DNA of 8,966 nucleotides, taken from NCBI GenBank assembly GCA_025061865.1, contig JANXAA010000067.1, positions 1-8,966 of the forward strand, given 5' to 3'. Positions within the stretch are counted from its first letter, which is position 1; the number at the start of each line of letters is the position of its first letter. The position numbers and the translations under genes were made by a program. Shown here one piece after another: positions 1 to 6,681 of this stretch. Source of the stretch: Acidobacteriota bacterium. GTDB taxonomy: Bacteria > Acidobacteriota > HRBIN11. Under the pieces are notes generated by a model that ran no database searches, was not told the DNA's origin, and worked only from the letters and a program-made list of their open reading frames with translations.

Positions 1-19
1 CTCCCCTCTGAGAGGGGAG
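1..19 (+). terminator. Perfect hairpin at window edge, possible terminator of an upstream gene
   Basis: The first 19 bases form an 8-bp perfect stem (CTCCCCTC with GAGGGGAG) around a TGA loop. It is followed by a short GGATTTGG stretch rather than a clean T-run. It lies before the cyclase gene, so it most likely ends a transcript that begins outside the window, or acts as a processing site. The lack of a T-tract keeps the terminator call tentative. Confidence 0.4.
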
Positions 20-80
20 GATTTGGCGACGGCTTCTAAAACCCCGGGCTTGACGATGCCTTGAGGTCTACAGAGGGGTC

Positions 81-1127
81 ATGCAGGCGTCCCGTCACGG
101 GCCCCGGCTTCGTCTTTTTCGAGGGGGGACGTCCCGACGAGCCGTTTTAGCGGCGGGATTTCAGAGCCTCGCCCTTGCGATGGGTCTCCGACCTTCCGGG
201 CAGGAACTGTGGCGAACCGGAGCCGTCTTTCGGGTCATCCTGACGACTGTCGCCCCGTTCATGATCCTCTCCGGTTGGGTCTCGATGGCCTGGCGAGACT
301 ATCTCGGGCTGACGGTGGCCACCTGGGCCTATGCGGCCTTCGTGTGGTGGGTCAGTCCCCGGGCAGGCGTGTGGCTCGACGGGCTGAACTTTTGGGTCGA
401 CCTGAGCCTCTTTGTCCTCCTTCTTCAGGCCTCGGGCGGGTCCGAGAGTCCCTTGACGATCCTCATCTACCTGTGGCTCATGGCGATGAGTACGGCCAAC
501 CTGCGGGAGCGACTGGGCCTGAGCTTAGGCGTGCTGAACGGAGCGGCCTTGGCGGCCCTGGCCCTCGGGGCCCTGGGTTCCCCCCGGATCGGATCCTTTC
601 TGGGTTTTCACGGGGCCGTCATCCTCCTGTTCGACGTCTTAGCTTTGGGCTACATCCGCCAGCTCCAGTCGTCTCGTCTGGATACCCTAACTCGGACGCT
701 TCATCGGGGCGCCGGTTTGGAAAAGCTCCGGGAGTGGATTCGAGCTGGCCGATCCTTCCGGCTGGCCTTCTTAGATTTGCAAGGCTTTAAACAGATCAAC
801 GATGCCTACGGCCATCGGGTCGGGGACGAAGTCTTGCAGGCCGTGGCGGGCCGTCTTCTGAATGCTTTCCGGTCGCAAGACCTCGTCATTCGCTACGGGG
901 GCGACGAATTCATCGTCGTCACGGCGGCCTCGGACGCCCTGGAGCGCCTCCAGCAGGTCTTCACCGACCCTGTTCGGACGTCCGTCGGTCCCTTGAAGGT
1001 CGAGGGCGACGCCGGCCTCGTCGAGGTTCATACGGGGGAGGACCTGAACAGCCTCCTGAGTCGGGCCGATGCGGCTATGTATCGGGTTCGAGGGGCCAGG
1101 CATGAAACGCAGGTGAGTCCGCAATAG
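81..1127 (+). CDS. Membrane-anchored GGDEF diguanylate cyclase
   Basis: This 348-aa protein probably makes cyclic di-GMP from two GTP at the inner membrane. Residues about 48-192 contain five or six hydrophobic segments, so the N-terminal half is a membrane sensor region. The GGDEF domain covers about 200-345. It has the metal-binding Asp in LDLQGFKQIND (D232), the signature RYGGDEF (GGDEF at 273-277), and an intact inhibitory-site RxxD (RSQD, 264-267) five residues before it, which suggests product feedback. The usual DxLTGLxNR opening is degenerate (DTLTRTLHR, 201-209), and the end lacks the common GRN motif. The start at 81 is chosen for a GAGGGG ribosome site at 73-78, although the spacing is short. 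An in-frame ATG at 180 lacks such a site. The stop codon lies inside the end of repeat copy A. The sensory ligand cannot be told. Confidence 0.9.
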   Translation: MQASRHGPRLRLFRGGTSRRAVLAAGFQSLALAMGLRPSGQELWRTGAVFRVILTTVAPFMILSGWVSMAWRDYLGLTVATWAYAAFVWWVSPRAGVWLDGLNFWVDLSLFVLLLQASGGSESPLTILIYLWLMAMSTANLRERLGLSLGVLNGAALAALALGALGSPRIGSFLGFHGAVILLFDVLALGYIRQLQSSRLDTLTRTLHRGAGLEKLREWIRAGRSFRLAFLDLQGFKQINDAYGHRVGDEVLQAVAGRLLNAFRSQDLVIRYGGDEFIVVTAASDALERLQQVFTDPVRTSVGPLKVEGDAGLVEVHTGEDLNSLLSRADAAMYRVRGARHETQVSPQ

Positions 1128-1334
1128 GCAGATGAGAAAGGGGGAATAGCTTGTCGAGCTGCCACCTGGGACAGCTCGGTCCAAACTCAGAAGGCCGACC
1201 CACGTGGAGCTGTCTGTCCTGCAGGGCACGCTGCTTACTGAAGCTACCCGCCTGCGGCCTGGTGTCGGAAGCCTGGACCTGATGTCTAGCCAAGCCGCAC
1301 AGGCCAGGGCGCCTACGACCTATCTGCCGACCTG
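1124..1334 (+). repeat. Dispersed repeat family, copy A
   Basis: This is the longest copy of the family also found at 5946-6122 and 7224-7373. It begins with ATAGGCAGATG (1124-1134), which is exactly the reverse complement of the inner 3' end of copy B (6101-6111). It ends with CCTATCTGCCGACCTG, which matches 14 of 16 bases at 6107-6122. Shared inner blocks include GGGGAATAGCTTGTCG (compare GAGGAATAGCCTGTCG in B), AACTCAGAA (shared with C), CTGTCTGTCCTGCAGG, and CAAGCCGCACAGGCC. It carries an extra stretch of roughly 19 bases after the CTGCAGG block, absent from B and C. A perfect 7-bp stem (1155-1161 with 1172-1178) could fold in RNA. The copy fills nearly the whole gap between the converging cyclase and glycosyltransferase genes and includes the cyclase stop codon. 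No protein-coding signal is evident in it. Confidence 0.75.
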
Positions 1335-1339
1335 CCCGT

Positions 1340-2380
1340 CTACTTTACCCATGGGCCCAATAGGGTCTCGACGACCCGGGGCCACTGCAGATCCCGGACG
1401 GTCGCCCGGGCTGATTCGCCCTGGCGCTCGGCCAAGTGGACGTCCTCACCCCAGCGATCCATGTAACGGGCGATGACCTCCGGCCTGGGCTCGACGACGT
1501 ATCCGTTGCGGCCATGGTGGACGAGTTCAGTCGCCCCACCGCCGTCGTTACAGGCGATGATCGGCTTGCCGGAAGCGAAGGCCTCGACCGTCACGAGGCC
1601 AAAGTCTTCTCGCCATGTCGTGAACAAAACGCCTCGGCATTCGGCGTATAGACGGATGAGGTCGTCTTCGGTGACAGCGCCCAAGACCCGGACCCGGCCT
1701 TCCAGGCCTCGGTCTCGGACATACCGCCGCACGGCTTCGGCGTCGGGTCCGTCGCCGACCATCCAGAGCTGCAGACCGCTTCGGACGTGGGCCATGGCGT
1801 CGACGGCTAGAAGGGGTCGCTTCAACTCGGTCATCCGGGAGACCCACAGGACGAAGGGCCCGTACCGTTCAGTCCGGTACGGTCGCGGGGGCGGCGGCTG
1901 ATAGAGGACCTGGGCCTGGAGGCCCAAGCTCCGTTCGAGGCGTCCAGCGACCTCCCGGGAAATGACCCATAGGTACGCCGCCCGCCGGAGGGCCCGTCGG
2001 TCCAGATGGCGGATGACCCACCGTCGAAACCGTTCCTTGACCCGTTGGACTGACGACCACCGGGCTCGATAGAAGTCCCACAGGTCGTCGTACTCCCGTA
2101 TGCGATGACAGAGCCACACGACGTGTCGGGGATGGTAGGCTAAATAGCAGGGGAATCGAAGCGAGATGACGACGTCCGGAGCCCCTCCGGCACCGAAGCC
2201 GACGTCCGTCAGGGCGGCGGCGGCGTAGCCGAGGAGCGTTCGCCCGAAGCGGTTCTGGGGAAGAATCAAGAGGTCGGCCATATGACCCGCTTCTCGGAGA
2301 GTTTGGAGCAGGCCATAGGCCCGTCGTAGTTCACCGCCGTCGGCAAAAGGGATATGAGACGTCAGGACCAGCACGCGCAT
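1340..2380 (-). CDS. GT4-like glycosyltransferase (GT-B fold)
   Basis: This 346-aa protein transfers a sugar from a nucleotide-activated donor, probably in the cytoplasm during synthesis of a surface glycan or glycolipid. The N-terminal Rossmann half starts MRVLVLTSHIPFADGGELRR with the glycine-containing acceptor-side loop typical of GT4 enzymes. The C-terminal half begins near residue 175 (FVLWVSRMTELKRP). It contains MVGDGPD (207-213) and the donor-binding EX7E motif EDFGLVTVE (E258 and E266), followed by ASGKPIIACNDGG and ELVHHGRNGYVV. Length and motif spacing fit the family. The start is supported by a GGAG site 7 bases upstream on the minus strand. It is transcribed away from the PpiD-like gene and toward the cyclase, with no partner glycan genes here, so donor and acceptor remain unknown. 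Confidence 0.88.
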   Translation of the reverse strand: MRVLVLTSHIPFADGGELRRAYGLLQTLREAGHMADLLILPQNRFGRTLLGYAAAALTDVGFGAGGAPDVVISLRFPCYLAYHPRHVVWLCHRIREYDDLWDFYRARWSSVQRVKERFRRWVIRHLDRRALRRAAYLWVISREVAGRLERSLGLQAQVLYQPPPPRPYRTERYGPFVLWVSRMTELKRPLLAVDAMAHVRSGLQLWMVGDGPDAEAVRRYVRDRGLEGRVRVLGAVTEDDLIRLYAECRGVLFTTWREDFGLVTVEAFASGKPIIACNDGGGATELVHHGRNGYVVEPRPEVIARYMDRWGEDVHLAERQGESARATVRDLQWPRVVETLLGPWVK

Positions 2381-2589
2381 CGGGGCACTCCGGGAATGCG
2401 AAATCAGGCCTCAGGTGTCGTATCTCAAGGAAAAAGGGACTATGGCTTGAGGCCCCGTACCTGGCTCAGAAACCCCGCCCTTTCCTTGGGGATGAAGCGA
2501 TCCACAGGTGGCTCGGGACAAATTTAGAGCGTGTGGCGCTTTTCCGGGTCTCCAGGACCCGGCGCCTGGGACCTTCTTCTTGTATCCTG

Positions 2590-2595
2590 TATAAT
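2590..2595 (+). promoter_or_regulatory. Perfect -10 box (TATAAT) upstream of the PpiD-like gene
   Basis: A consensus TATAAT stands out in this GC-rich sequence, 33 bases before the chosen ATG at 2629. Transcription would begin near 2602. No good -35 hexamer is seen at 17-base spacing (TGGGAC at 2567-2572 is poor). The box overlaps the end of TGTATCCTGTA (2581-2591), a one-mismatch relative of the inverted-repeat arm at 4878-4888. If real, it rules out the longer GTG start at 2533, which lies upstream of it. Confidence 0.5.
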
Positions 2596-2613
2596 GGGTC
2601 CGTGTCTATGGAA

Positions 2614-2618
2614 GGGAG
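2614..2618 (+). promoter_or_regulatory. Ribosome binding site deciding the PpiD-like start
   Basis: GGGAG lies 10 bases before ATG 2629. It favours this start over ATG 2608, which has no purine-rich site, and over GTG 2533, which precedes the promoter. ATG 2644 (MRRNINRYK) also lacks a convincing site. Confidence 0.5.
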
Positions 2619-2628
2619 ACGGAACGAT

Positions 2629-4581
2629 ATGGTCCTTCAGCACATGCGTCGGAACATAAACCGCTATAAGTGGGTCCTCTGGATCGTCATCCTGTCCTTC
2701 ATTCCCCTCTTTGGCTACTACTACACCGCCAGCCAGGAGGAAGCCCCGACGGCGGAAGAGGTCGTCCTCCGCGTCGACGGCCATCCCGTCACCCGCCTGG
2801 AGGTCTGGCGAGAGATGGAGGCCCTTACGGCGCTGTTCCGACCGACCTCGCCGGAACACCGACGACTCATTTTACAGATGGCCCGAGACCGGGTCATCGA
2901 GACGCACCTATGGCAAACTTTGGCGGACCGACTCGGCGTACAGGTAACGCCTGACGAGGTCCAGGCCCAGATTCGTCAGTCCCTGACGACGCTGGCCCAG
3001 CAACTCCGTATACAGAATCCCAAGCTTAGCGACCAGGAACTCCAGGCTCAGGTCCAGGCTGTCTTTGAGGATTTCTTGCGGCGTCAGGGGTTCGTCCAGT
3101 ACGCCGATTACGAGCGGTCCGTCGCCGCACAGTTGCGTATCCAGAAACTGCAGGGCTTCCTGAGTAGCCCCGTCACGGCAAGCCGTGACGAGGTCGAACA
3201 AGCCTACCGCCAGCAATACGTGACGGCCCGTATCGCCTACGTCGAGGTCTCCCTGGGTCGGTATAAAGACCCGACGCCGACCGAGAAGGACCTCGAGCAG
3301 TTCTATCGGGTTCACTCCGATCGCTATCGAACGCCGGAACGACGAAAGGCCGGCTACCTGCGGGTCGATGCCGATGCCTTTTTGGCCGACGTATTCGTCG
3401 ACCCGGCCGCTATCGAGAAGTATTATGCCGACCACAAAGACCAATTTATGGAGCCGGAAAAGGTCCGTGCCCGACACATCCTCATCTCGACCCAGAAGCG
3501 CTCGGAGGAGGAGGCCCGTCAACAGGCCGAGGCGGTCCGCGCTCGCTTGAAAGCCGGGGAGGACTTTGCCAAGGTCGCGCAAGCATACTCCGACGACCCC
3601 GGGACCCGCGACAAGGGCGGCGACCTGGGGTGGTTCGAGCGGGGTCGAATGGTGCCCGAATTCGAGCAGGTCGCCTTCTCCCTGGCTGTCGGGCAGGTCA
3701 GTGAGCCCGTCCGAACGGCCTACGGCTTTCACATCATTCAAGTCTTAGAGAAGCGGTCCCCTCGAGTGCGACCCCTGAGCGAGGTCCGAGAGGAAATCCG
3801 CAGGCACTTGGCCCGTCCGGAGGCGATCCGGCAGGCCCAAGCCTTTGCTAAAGAATTAGCCCAGCGGGTGCAGGCTGAGAAAGCCGTTTCGCTGGCTCAA
3901 TGGGCCCAGCCTCCGAAGGCCGTCTACGTCGATACGGACTTTTGGGCTCCCAACGAGCTTCGGGCCGACGTGCCGGCTCCCATCCGGGACACCGTCTTCT
4001 CGCTCCGGACCCCCGGCGAGGTCCGGGGCCCGATCGCCCTTGGCGAAGGGACTTATGCGGTCGTCCAGTGGACGGGGACCCTTCCCCCGACACTTCCGCC
4101 CCTAACTGAGGTCCGGGACCGGGTCACTGCCGACTGGAAGGAGGCCCAAAAGATGGGCCTCGCCCGGAAGGAGGCCGAGGAAGTCTATCAGCGAGCCTTG
4201 AGCGAGAACGGGGACCTCAAGAAGGCCGCCGAAGGAACTGGCTTCGAGGTCAAGGAGGCCGGGCCCTTCCCAGAGACGGGCCCCGTCGGAGAACTCGGTC
4301 AGGCGTCAGACTTAGTCCGGGCCGTCTTTCAGGCCCCGGCCGATGGGGTCCTCCCGCCCATCGAGGTCCCGCACCGAGGCGTCGTCGTAGCGAAAGTCCT
4401 CGAACGGAAGACCTTCGACCCCAAGGACTTCGAGGCCCGCTACCACCAGGTCCGGGCCCAGGTCCTCCAACAGAAGCGACAGGCGCTCCTATTCAGCATC
4501 CTGGAAGCCCTCAAGGCCAGCGCTCGGGTCGAGACCCTTAAAGACGCTCGGGGCCGGGACCGCTTGGAGAGCCTCTTGTAA
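2629..4581 (+). CDS. ppiD: PpiD/SurA-type membrane-anchored peptidyl-prolyl isomerase
   Basis: This 650-aa periplasmic foldase is anchored in the inner membrane and should help newly exported outer-membrane and periplasmic proteins fold. The start MVLQHMRRNI followed by one hydrophobic segment (residues about 12-34) is typical of PpiD. A SurA-like, Gln-rich helical chaperone region follows (about 50-200). The parvulin domain spans about 275-377, from VRARHILIST through YSDDPGTRDKGGDLGWFERG and MVPEFEQVAFSL to YGFHIIQVLEKR, with the conserved residues of an active rotamase. Two degenerate parvulin-like pieces follow (TVFSLRTPGEVRGP near 455 and AVFQAP near 565), as in long PpiD proteins. E. 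coli PpiD is close in size, about 620 aa. It lies upstream of lpxD but is separated by 325 bases and a hairpin, so co-transcription is uncertain. A looser name such as SurA-domain protein would also fit. Confidence 0.88.
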   Translation: MVLQHMRRNINRYKWVLWIVILSFIPLFGYYYTASQEEAPTAEEVVLRVDGHPVTRLEVWREMEALTALFRPTSPEHRRLILQMARDRVIETHLWQTLADRLGVQVTPDEVQAQIRQSLTTLAQQLRIQNPKLSDQELQAQVQAVFEDFLRRQGFVQYADYERSVAAQLRIQKLQGFLSSPVTASRDEVEQAYRQQYVTARIAYVEVSLGRYKDPTPTEKDLEQFYRVHSDRYRTPERRKAGYLRVDADAFLADVFVDPAAIEKYYADHKDQFMEPEKVRARHILISTQKRSEEEARQQAEAVRARLKAGEDFAKVAQAYSDDPGTRDKGGDLGWFERGRMVPEFEQVAFSLAVGQVSEPVRTAYGFHIIQVLEKRSPRVRPLSEVREEIRRHLARPEAIRQAQAFAKELAQRVQAEKAVSLAQWAQPPKAVYVDTDFWAPNELRADVPAPIRDTVFSLRTPGEVRGPIALGEGTYAVVQWTGTLPPTLPPLTEVRDRVTADWKEAQKMGLARKEAEEVYQRALSENGDLKKAAEGTGFEVKEAGPFPETGPVGELGQASDLVRAVFQAPADGVLPPIEVPHRGVVVAKVLERKTFDPKDFEARYHQVRAQVLQQKRQALLFSILEALKASARVETLKDARGRDRLESLL

Positions 4582-4591
4582 TCGAGTTGAC

Positions 4592-4607
4592 GCAGGATGC
4601 AGGATAC
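4592..4607 (+). repeat. Left arm of GCAGGATRC inverted repeat
   Basis: Two tandem GCAGGATRC units lie 11 bases after the stop codon of the PpiD-like gene. They match the reverse complement of 4872-4887 at 14 of 16 positions. A shifted alignment gives an 11-base perfect match, TGCAGGATACA at 4598-4608 against 4878-4888. The arms enclose about 265 bases. Confidence 0.6.
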
Positions 4608-4616
4608 ATGTCCGAG

Positions 4617-4636
4617 CCCCGCTCGCTCGAGCGGGG
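4617..4636 (+). terminator. Strong GC hairpin after the PpiD-like gene
   Basis: CCCCGCTC pairs perfectly with GAGCGGGG around a GCTC loop, 35 bases after the stop codon at 4581. The next bases are TCGTCAGG, not a T-run. It may be a weak or factor-assisted terminator or an mRNA 3'-end stabiliser. The position favours a role at the end of the PpiD-like transcript. Confidence 0.45.
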
Positions 4637-4700
4637 TCGTCAGGCTGGAGCGACGGGGTTTACTGGAAAAGGCGTAGGGGTCAAACCGAAGGCCGGAACT

Positions 4701-4859
4701 CTAAGCAAGATACGAAGTCGGACCAGGGCGTTCCTTGAAGTCAGACGGCCAGAGTTTAGTCCCCCATTCTTCCGTGGCCTGGATTTCTGACGCCGCCATG
4801 ACGGCCAGCATCCCGAGACACTCGGTCGGGCTGACCATCGGCGACTTATCCAAGACCAT
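4701..4859 (-). CDS. Doubtful 52-aa small ORF between inverted repeats
   Basis: Reading the minus strand from ATG at 4859 to TAG at 4701 gives a 52-residue product starting MVLDKSPMVSPTECLGMLAV and ending KERPGPTSYLA. I do not recognise it. About the first 20 codons have the GC-rich third positions of nearby genes, then the bias fades. An in-frame stop just upstream (4863-4865) closes the frame, and the AGGA sequence is too close to the ATG to be a normal ribosome site. It lies wholly between the two inverted-repeat arms. Chance occurrence in non-coding DNA is at least as likely. The rest of the 4582-4906 gap shows only the hairpin, the repeat arms and the lpxD ribosome site. Confidence 0.2.
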   Translation of the reverse strand: MVLDKSPMVSPTECLGMLAVMAASEIQATEEWGTKLWPSDFKERPGPTSYLA

Positions 4860-4871
4860 GTCCTACATTTG

Positions 4872-4887
4872 GCATCCTGTATCCTGC
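4872..4887 (-). repeat. Right arm of GCAGGATRC inverted repeat
   Basis: GCATCCTGTATCCTGC is the inverted partner of 4592-4607 (14 of 16 bases). It ends 5 bases before the GAGGAG ribosome site of lpxD, so it lies in the lpxD leader. A close relative, TGTATCCTGTA, overlaps the -10 box of the PpiD-like gene at 2581-2591. Confidence 0.6.
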
Positions 4888-4906
4888 AATCTGAGGAGTC
4901 TGCACG

Positions 4907-5932
4907 ATGGCCCATTCACCCCCATGGACGGCTGAGGAGCTGGCCCGGGCGACGGGTGCCGCCGTCATCGGAGACGCGGGGCGCGTATTTTTCGACGTGG
5001 CTGAACCGACCACGGCGGAGCCTGGACACCTGACGGTTCTGTTGGACCCCCGGTACCGAGACGCCGTCGCTGCCACGCGGGCCAGTGTCGTCGTCGCCGC
5101 CCCGGGGACCGAGGCCGTCCGGTCGGACGTGACGTGGATCTTGCATCCGGACCCCACTGCCGTCCTGTGGGTCCTGGCCGAGTGGCTGGGACTGACGCCG
5201 GTCCGGCAGGGCCTTCACCCGACGGCGCAAGTCGACCCTGCCGCCGAGGTCCATCCGACGGCCTGGGTCGGCCCCTTCTGCTACGTGGGTCCCGGCGTGC
5301 GGCTCCACGAAGGCGTCCAATTGATGGGGCATTGCGTCCTTTACGGGGATGCGGAGGTCGGGACCGATAGCACCCTCCATGCGGGCGTCGTCGTCTATCC
5401 CCGGGTCCAAATCGGGCGGCGGGTCATCGTGCACGCTGGAGCGGTCTTAGGCGGCGACGGCTTCCGGTTTATCCCGCATCCGGAGCGACCCGTCAAGGTG
5501 CCTCAGCTCGGACGAGTCGTCATCGACGACGACGTCGAGATCGGGGCGAACACGTGTGTCGACCGAGCCTTCTTGGGCGAGACCCGGATCGGGGCCGGTA
5601 CCAAGATCGACAACCTCGTGCAGGTGGCCCATAACGTCTCCATCGGACGGGCCTGCCTGATTGCGGCTCAAGCCGGCATCGCCGGCAGCTCCCGGATCGG
5701 CCATCGGGTCTGGATGGGCGGTCAGGCCGGCGTGACCGACCACGTGACCGTCGGGGACGACGTCCGACTGGCGGCCCAGACGGGCGTCTCGGGGAACGTG
5801 CCAGCCGGCAAGGTCATGGCGGGTTCACCGGCCGTTGAACGGGCTCTGTGGCTTCGGATTCACGCCTTTTTGCGAGAGCTCCCCCGGTGGTTGGAAAAGT
5901 TCCGCCGATGGGACCGAATGTGGGGGCAATAG
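4907..5932 (+). CDS. lpxD: UDP-3-O-acylglucosamine N-acyltransferase LpxD
   Basis: LpxD adds the second, N-linked 3-hydroxyacyl chain from acyl-ACP to UDP-3-O-acyl-glucosamine, the third step of lipid A synthesis in the cytoplasm. The 341-aa length equals that of the E. coli enzyme. Residues 1-97 form the uridine-binding N-terminal domain. From about 105 to 310 there is a long run of hexapeptide repeats forming a left-handed beta helix, and the last 25 residues make the C-terminal helix. Diagnostic segments are HAGAVLGGDGFRFI, IGANTCVDRAFLGET and KIDNLVQVAHNVSIG. In the last, H242 matches the catalytic His239 of E. coli. A GAGGAG site at 4893-4898, 8 bases before the ATG, fixes the start. Unlike the common bamA-skp-lpxD-fabZ-lpxA order, no other lipid A genes adjoin it here. 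Repeat copy B follows directly. Confidence 0.97.
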   Translation: MAHSPPWTAEELARATGAAVIGDAGRVFFDVAEPTTAEPGHLTVLLDPRYRDAVAATRASVVVAAPGTEAVRSDVTWILHPDPTAVLWVLAEWLGLTPVRQGLHPTAQVDPAAEVHPTAWVGPFCYVGPGVRLHEGVQLMGHCVLYGDAEVGTDSTLHAGVVVYPRVQIGRRVIVHAGAVLGGDGFRFIPHPERPVKVPQLGRVVIDDDVEIGANTCVDRAFLGETRIGAGTKIDNLVQVAHNVSIGRACLIAAQAGIAGSSRIGHRVWMGGQAGVTDHVTVGDDVRLAAQTGVSGNVPAGKVMAGSPAVERALWLRIHAFLRELPRWLEKFRRWDRMWGQ

Positions 5933-5945
5933 GGGAATTCAATAG

Positions 5946-6122
5946 ATAGGCAGGTGGGGAAAGAGGAATAGCCTGTCGCACGGCCACCGGTGACAGTCGG
6001 CCCAGATGGAACCGTCCTATTCTGCAGGTACACTTCCGGCCTGGCGTCGAGGCCTGGATCGATGCGCGGCCAAGCCCCACAGGTCGGAGCTCCTACGATC
6101 CATCTGCCTATCTGCTGAGCTG
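5946..6122 (+). repeat. Dispersed repeat family, copy B (with terminal inverted repeats)
   Basis: This copy starts with ATAGGCAGGTG (5946-5956). Near its 3' end is CATCTGCCTAT (6101-6111), whose reverse complement is ATAGGCAGATG, 10 of 11 identical. These look like terminal inverted repeats. Between them, GTCGCACGGCCACCGGTGAC (5975-5994) differs from copy C at one position, and the block 6020-6055 matches 7287-7322 at 34 of 36 bases. CAAGCCCCACAGG and CCTACGATC are shared with copy A. Relative to C it lacks 19 bases after GGTGAC. Internal hairpin potential includes GGCCT/AGGCC in the 6020-6055 block and the GGAGCTCC palindrome. It begins 13 bases after the lpxD stop and fills most of the gap before the next gene. 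MITE-like or REP-like origin is inferred; no transposase is present. Confidence 0.8.
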
Positions 6123-6153
6123 TTAAACCCCCGAATTGCCGAGTACTCGAATC

Positions 6154-6681
6154 ATGGGGATGGTCATCGGCCTGAGTTTCGGTGCTTTCCTCGGATGGTT
6201 GGCGTGGCTGGGGTTGGCCGTCGGCCGGACCCTCGGATGGACCGGCCTGGGGACTCACGTCCTAGCCGGCTTGAGCATCGCTCTTTGGAATATGTTCATC
6301 CAGTCGATGACCCTCTTCATGTGGATAGCCCTGACCCGGCAAGTCCGAGAACAAACGGCGAGCCGGCTGGACCTGCGTCCCATGGCCGAGTCTCTCCGGC
6401 GCTGGCGGAACCGACTGTTTCCATGGATGGTCCTGGGCCTACCCCTGTGGATAGTCCCCCTCGTCACGGGGATGGCCCGGGCTGTCGGACAGGTCTCGAC
6501 CGGCTTCCATTCGGTGTCAGCTTGGGCCGTCGTGGGCCTGACGGGTGTCCTGACCGTCGTCGAGCTTCGGGGAACTGTACAGCTTGTCCGGGTCCTGGGC
6601 ACCGTCGATGCCTGTCTACGGGGGATGCCCCTTGTCCCGTATCCGGGTCACGATGGGCCGTCTACGCGGTCAGTGGATTGA
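6154..6681 (+). CDS. Small multi-pass membrane protein, unknown function
   Basis: I do not recognise this 175-aa protein. Four hydrophobic segments are visible, at about residues 3-22, 33-57, 89-108 and 121-140, so it is probably an inner-membrane protein. A charged, Arg-rich loop (about 59-86: RQVREQTASRLDLRP and SLRRWRNR) separates the second and third and should face the cytoplasm. No catalytic or transport motif is apparent. The ATG at 6154 is taken as start, but ATG 6160 and TTG 6136 are possible, and none has a strong ribosome site. Repeat copy B ends about 30 bases upstream. Its last 50 bases overlap the RsmD-like gene in another frame, which suggests co-transcription and translational coupling. 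Codon use matches the neighbours, so it is likely real. Confidence 0.65.
   Translation: MGMVIGLSFGAFLGWLAWLGLAVGRTLGWTGLGTHVLAGLSIALWNMFIQSMTLFMWIALTRQVREQTASRLDLRPMAESLRRWRNRLFPWMVLGLPLWIVPLVTGMARAVGQVSTGFHSVSAWAVVGLTGVLTVVELRGTVQLVRVLGTVDACLRGMPLVPYPGHDGPSTRSVD
6620..6624 (+). promoter_or_regulatory. Ribosome site supporting a TTG start for the RsmD-like gene
   Basis: GGGGG lies 7 bases before TTG 6632. The resulting start, MSRIRVTMGRLRG, resembles the first beta strand of RsmD (MRIIGGxxKG). ATG 6653 has no such site and would remove that strand. The furthest in-frame ATG, at 6584, would add residues unlike the family. Confidence 0.4.

Noticed and set aside
1204..1476. Possible 90-aa gene on the + strand between the cyclase and glycosyltransferase genes
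   Set aside because: It covers repeat copy A and runs into the antisense of the glycosyltransferase gene, with no recognisable protein features.
2533..2628. GTG start at 2533 giving a 682-aa PpiD-like protein
   Set aside because: The added 32 residues are unlike the family, and a perfect TATAAT box lies downstream of that GTG. ATG 2629 has a ribosome site and the typical PpiD N-terminus.
2908..3741. 277-codon open frame on the minus strand
   Set aside because: It lies wholly inside the PpiD-like gene, whose parvulin domain is unmistakable. Long antisense frames are expected in GC-rich genes with this codon bias.
5860..6258. Antisense frames over repeat copies B and C with similar peptides (for example ASTPGRK and VAVR)
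   Set aside because: The similarity comes from the DNA repeat itself. The frames run into antisense of real genes and the copies differ by frame-changing indels, so they are not a protein family.
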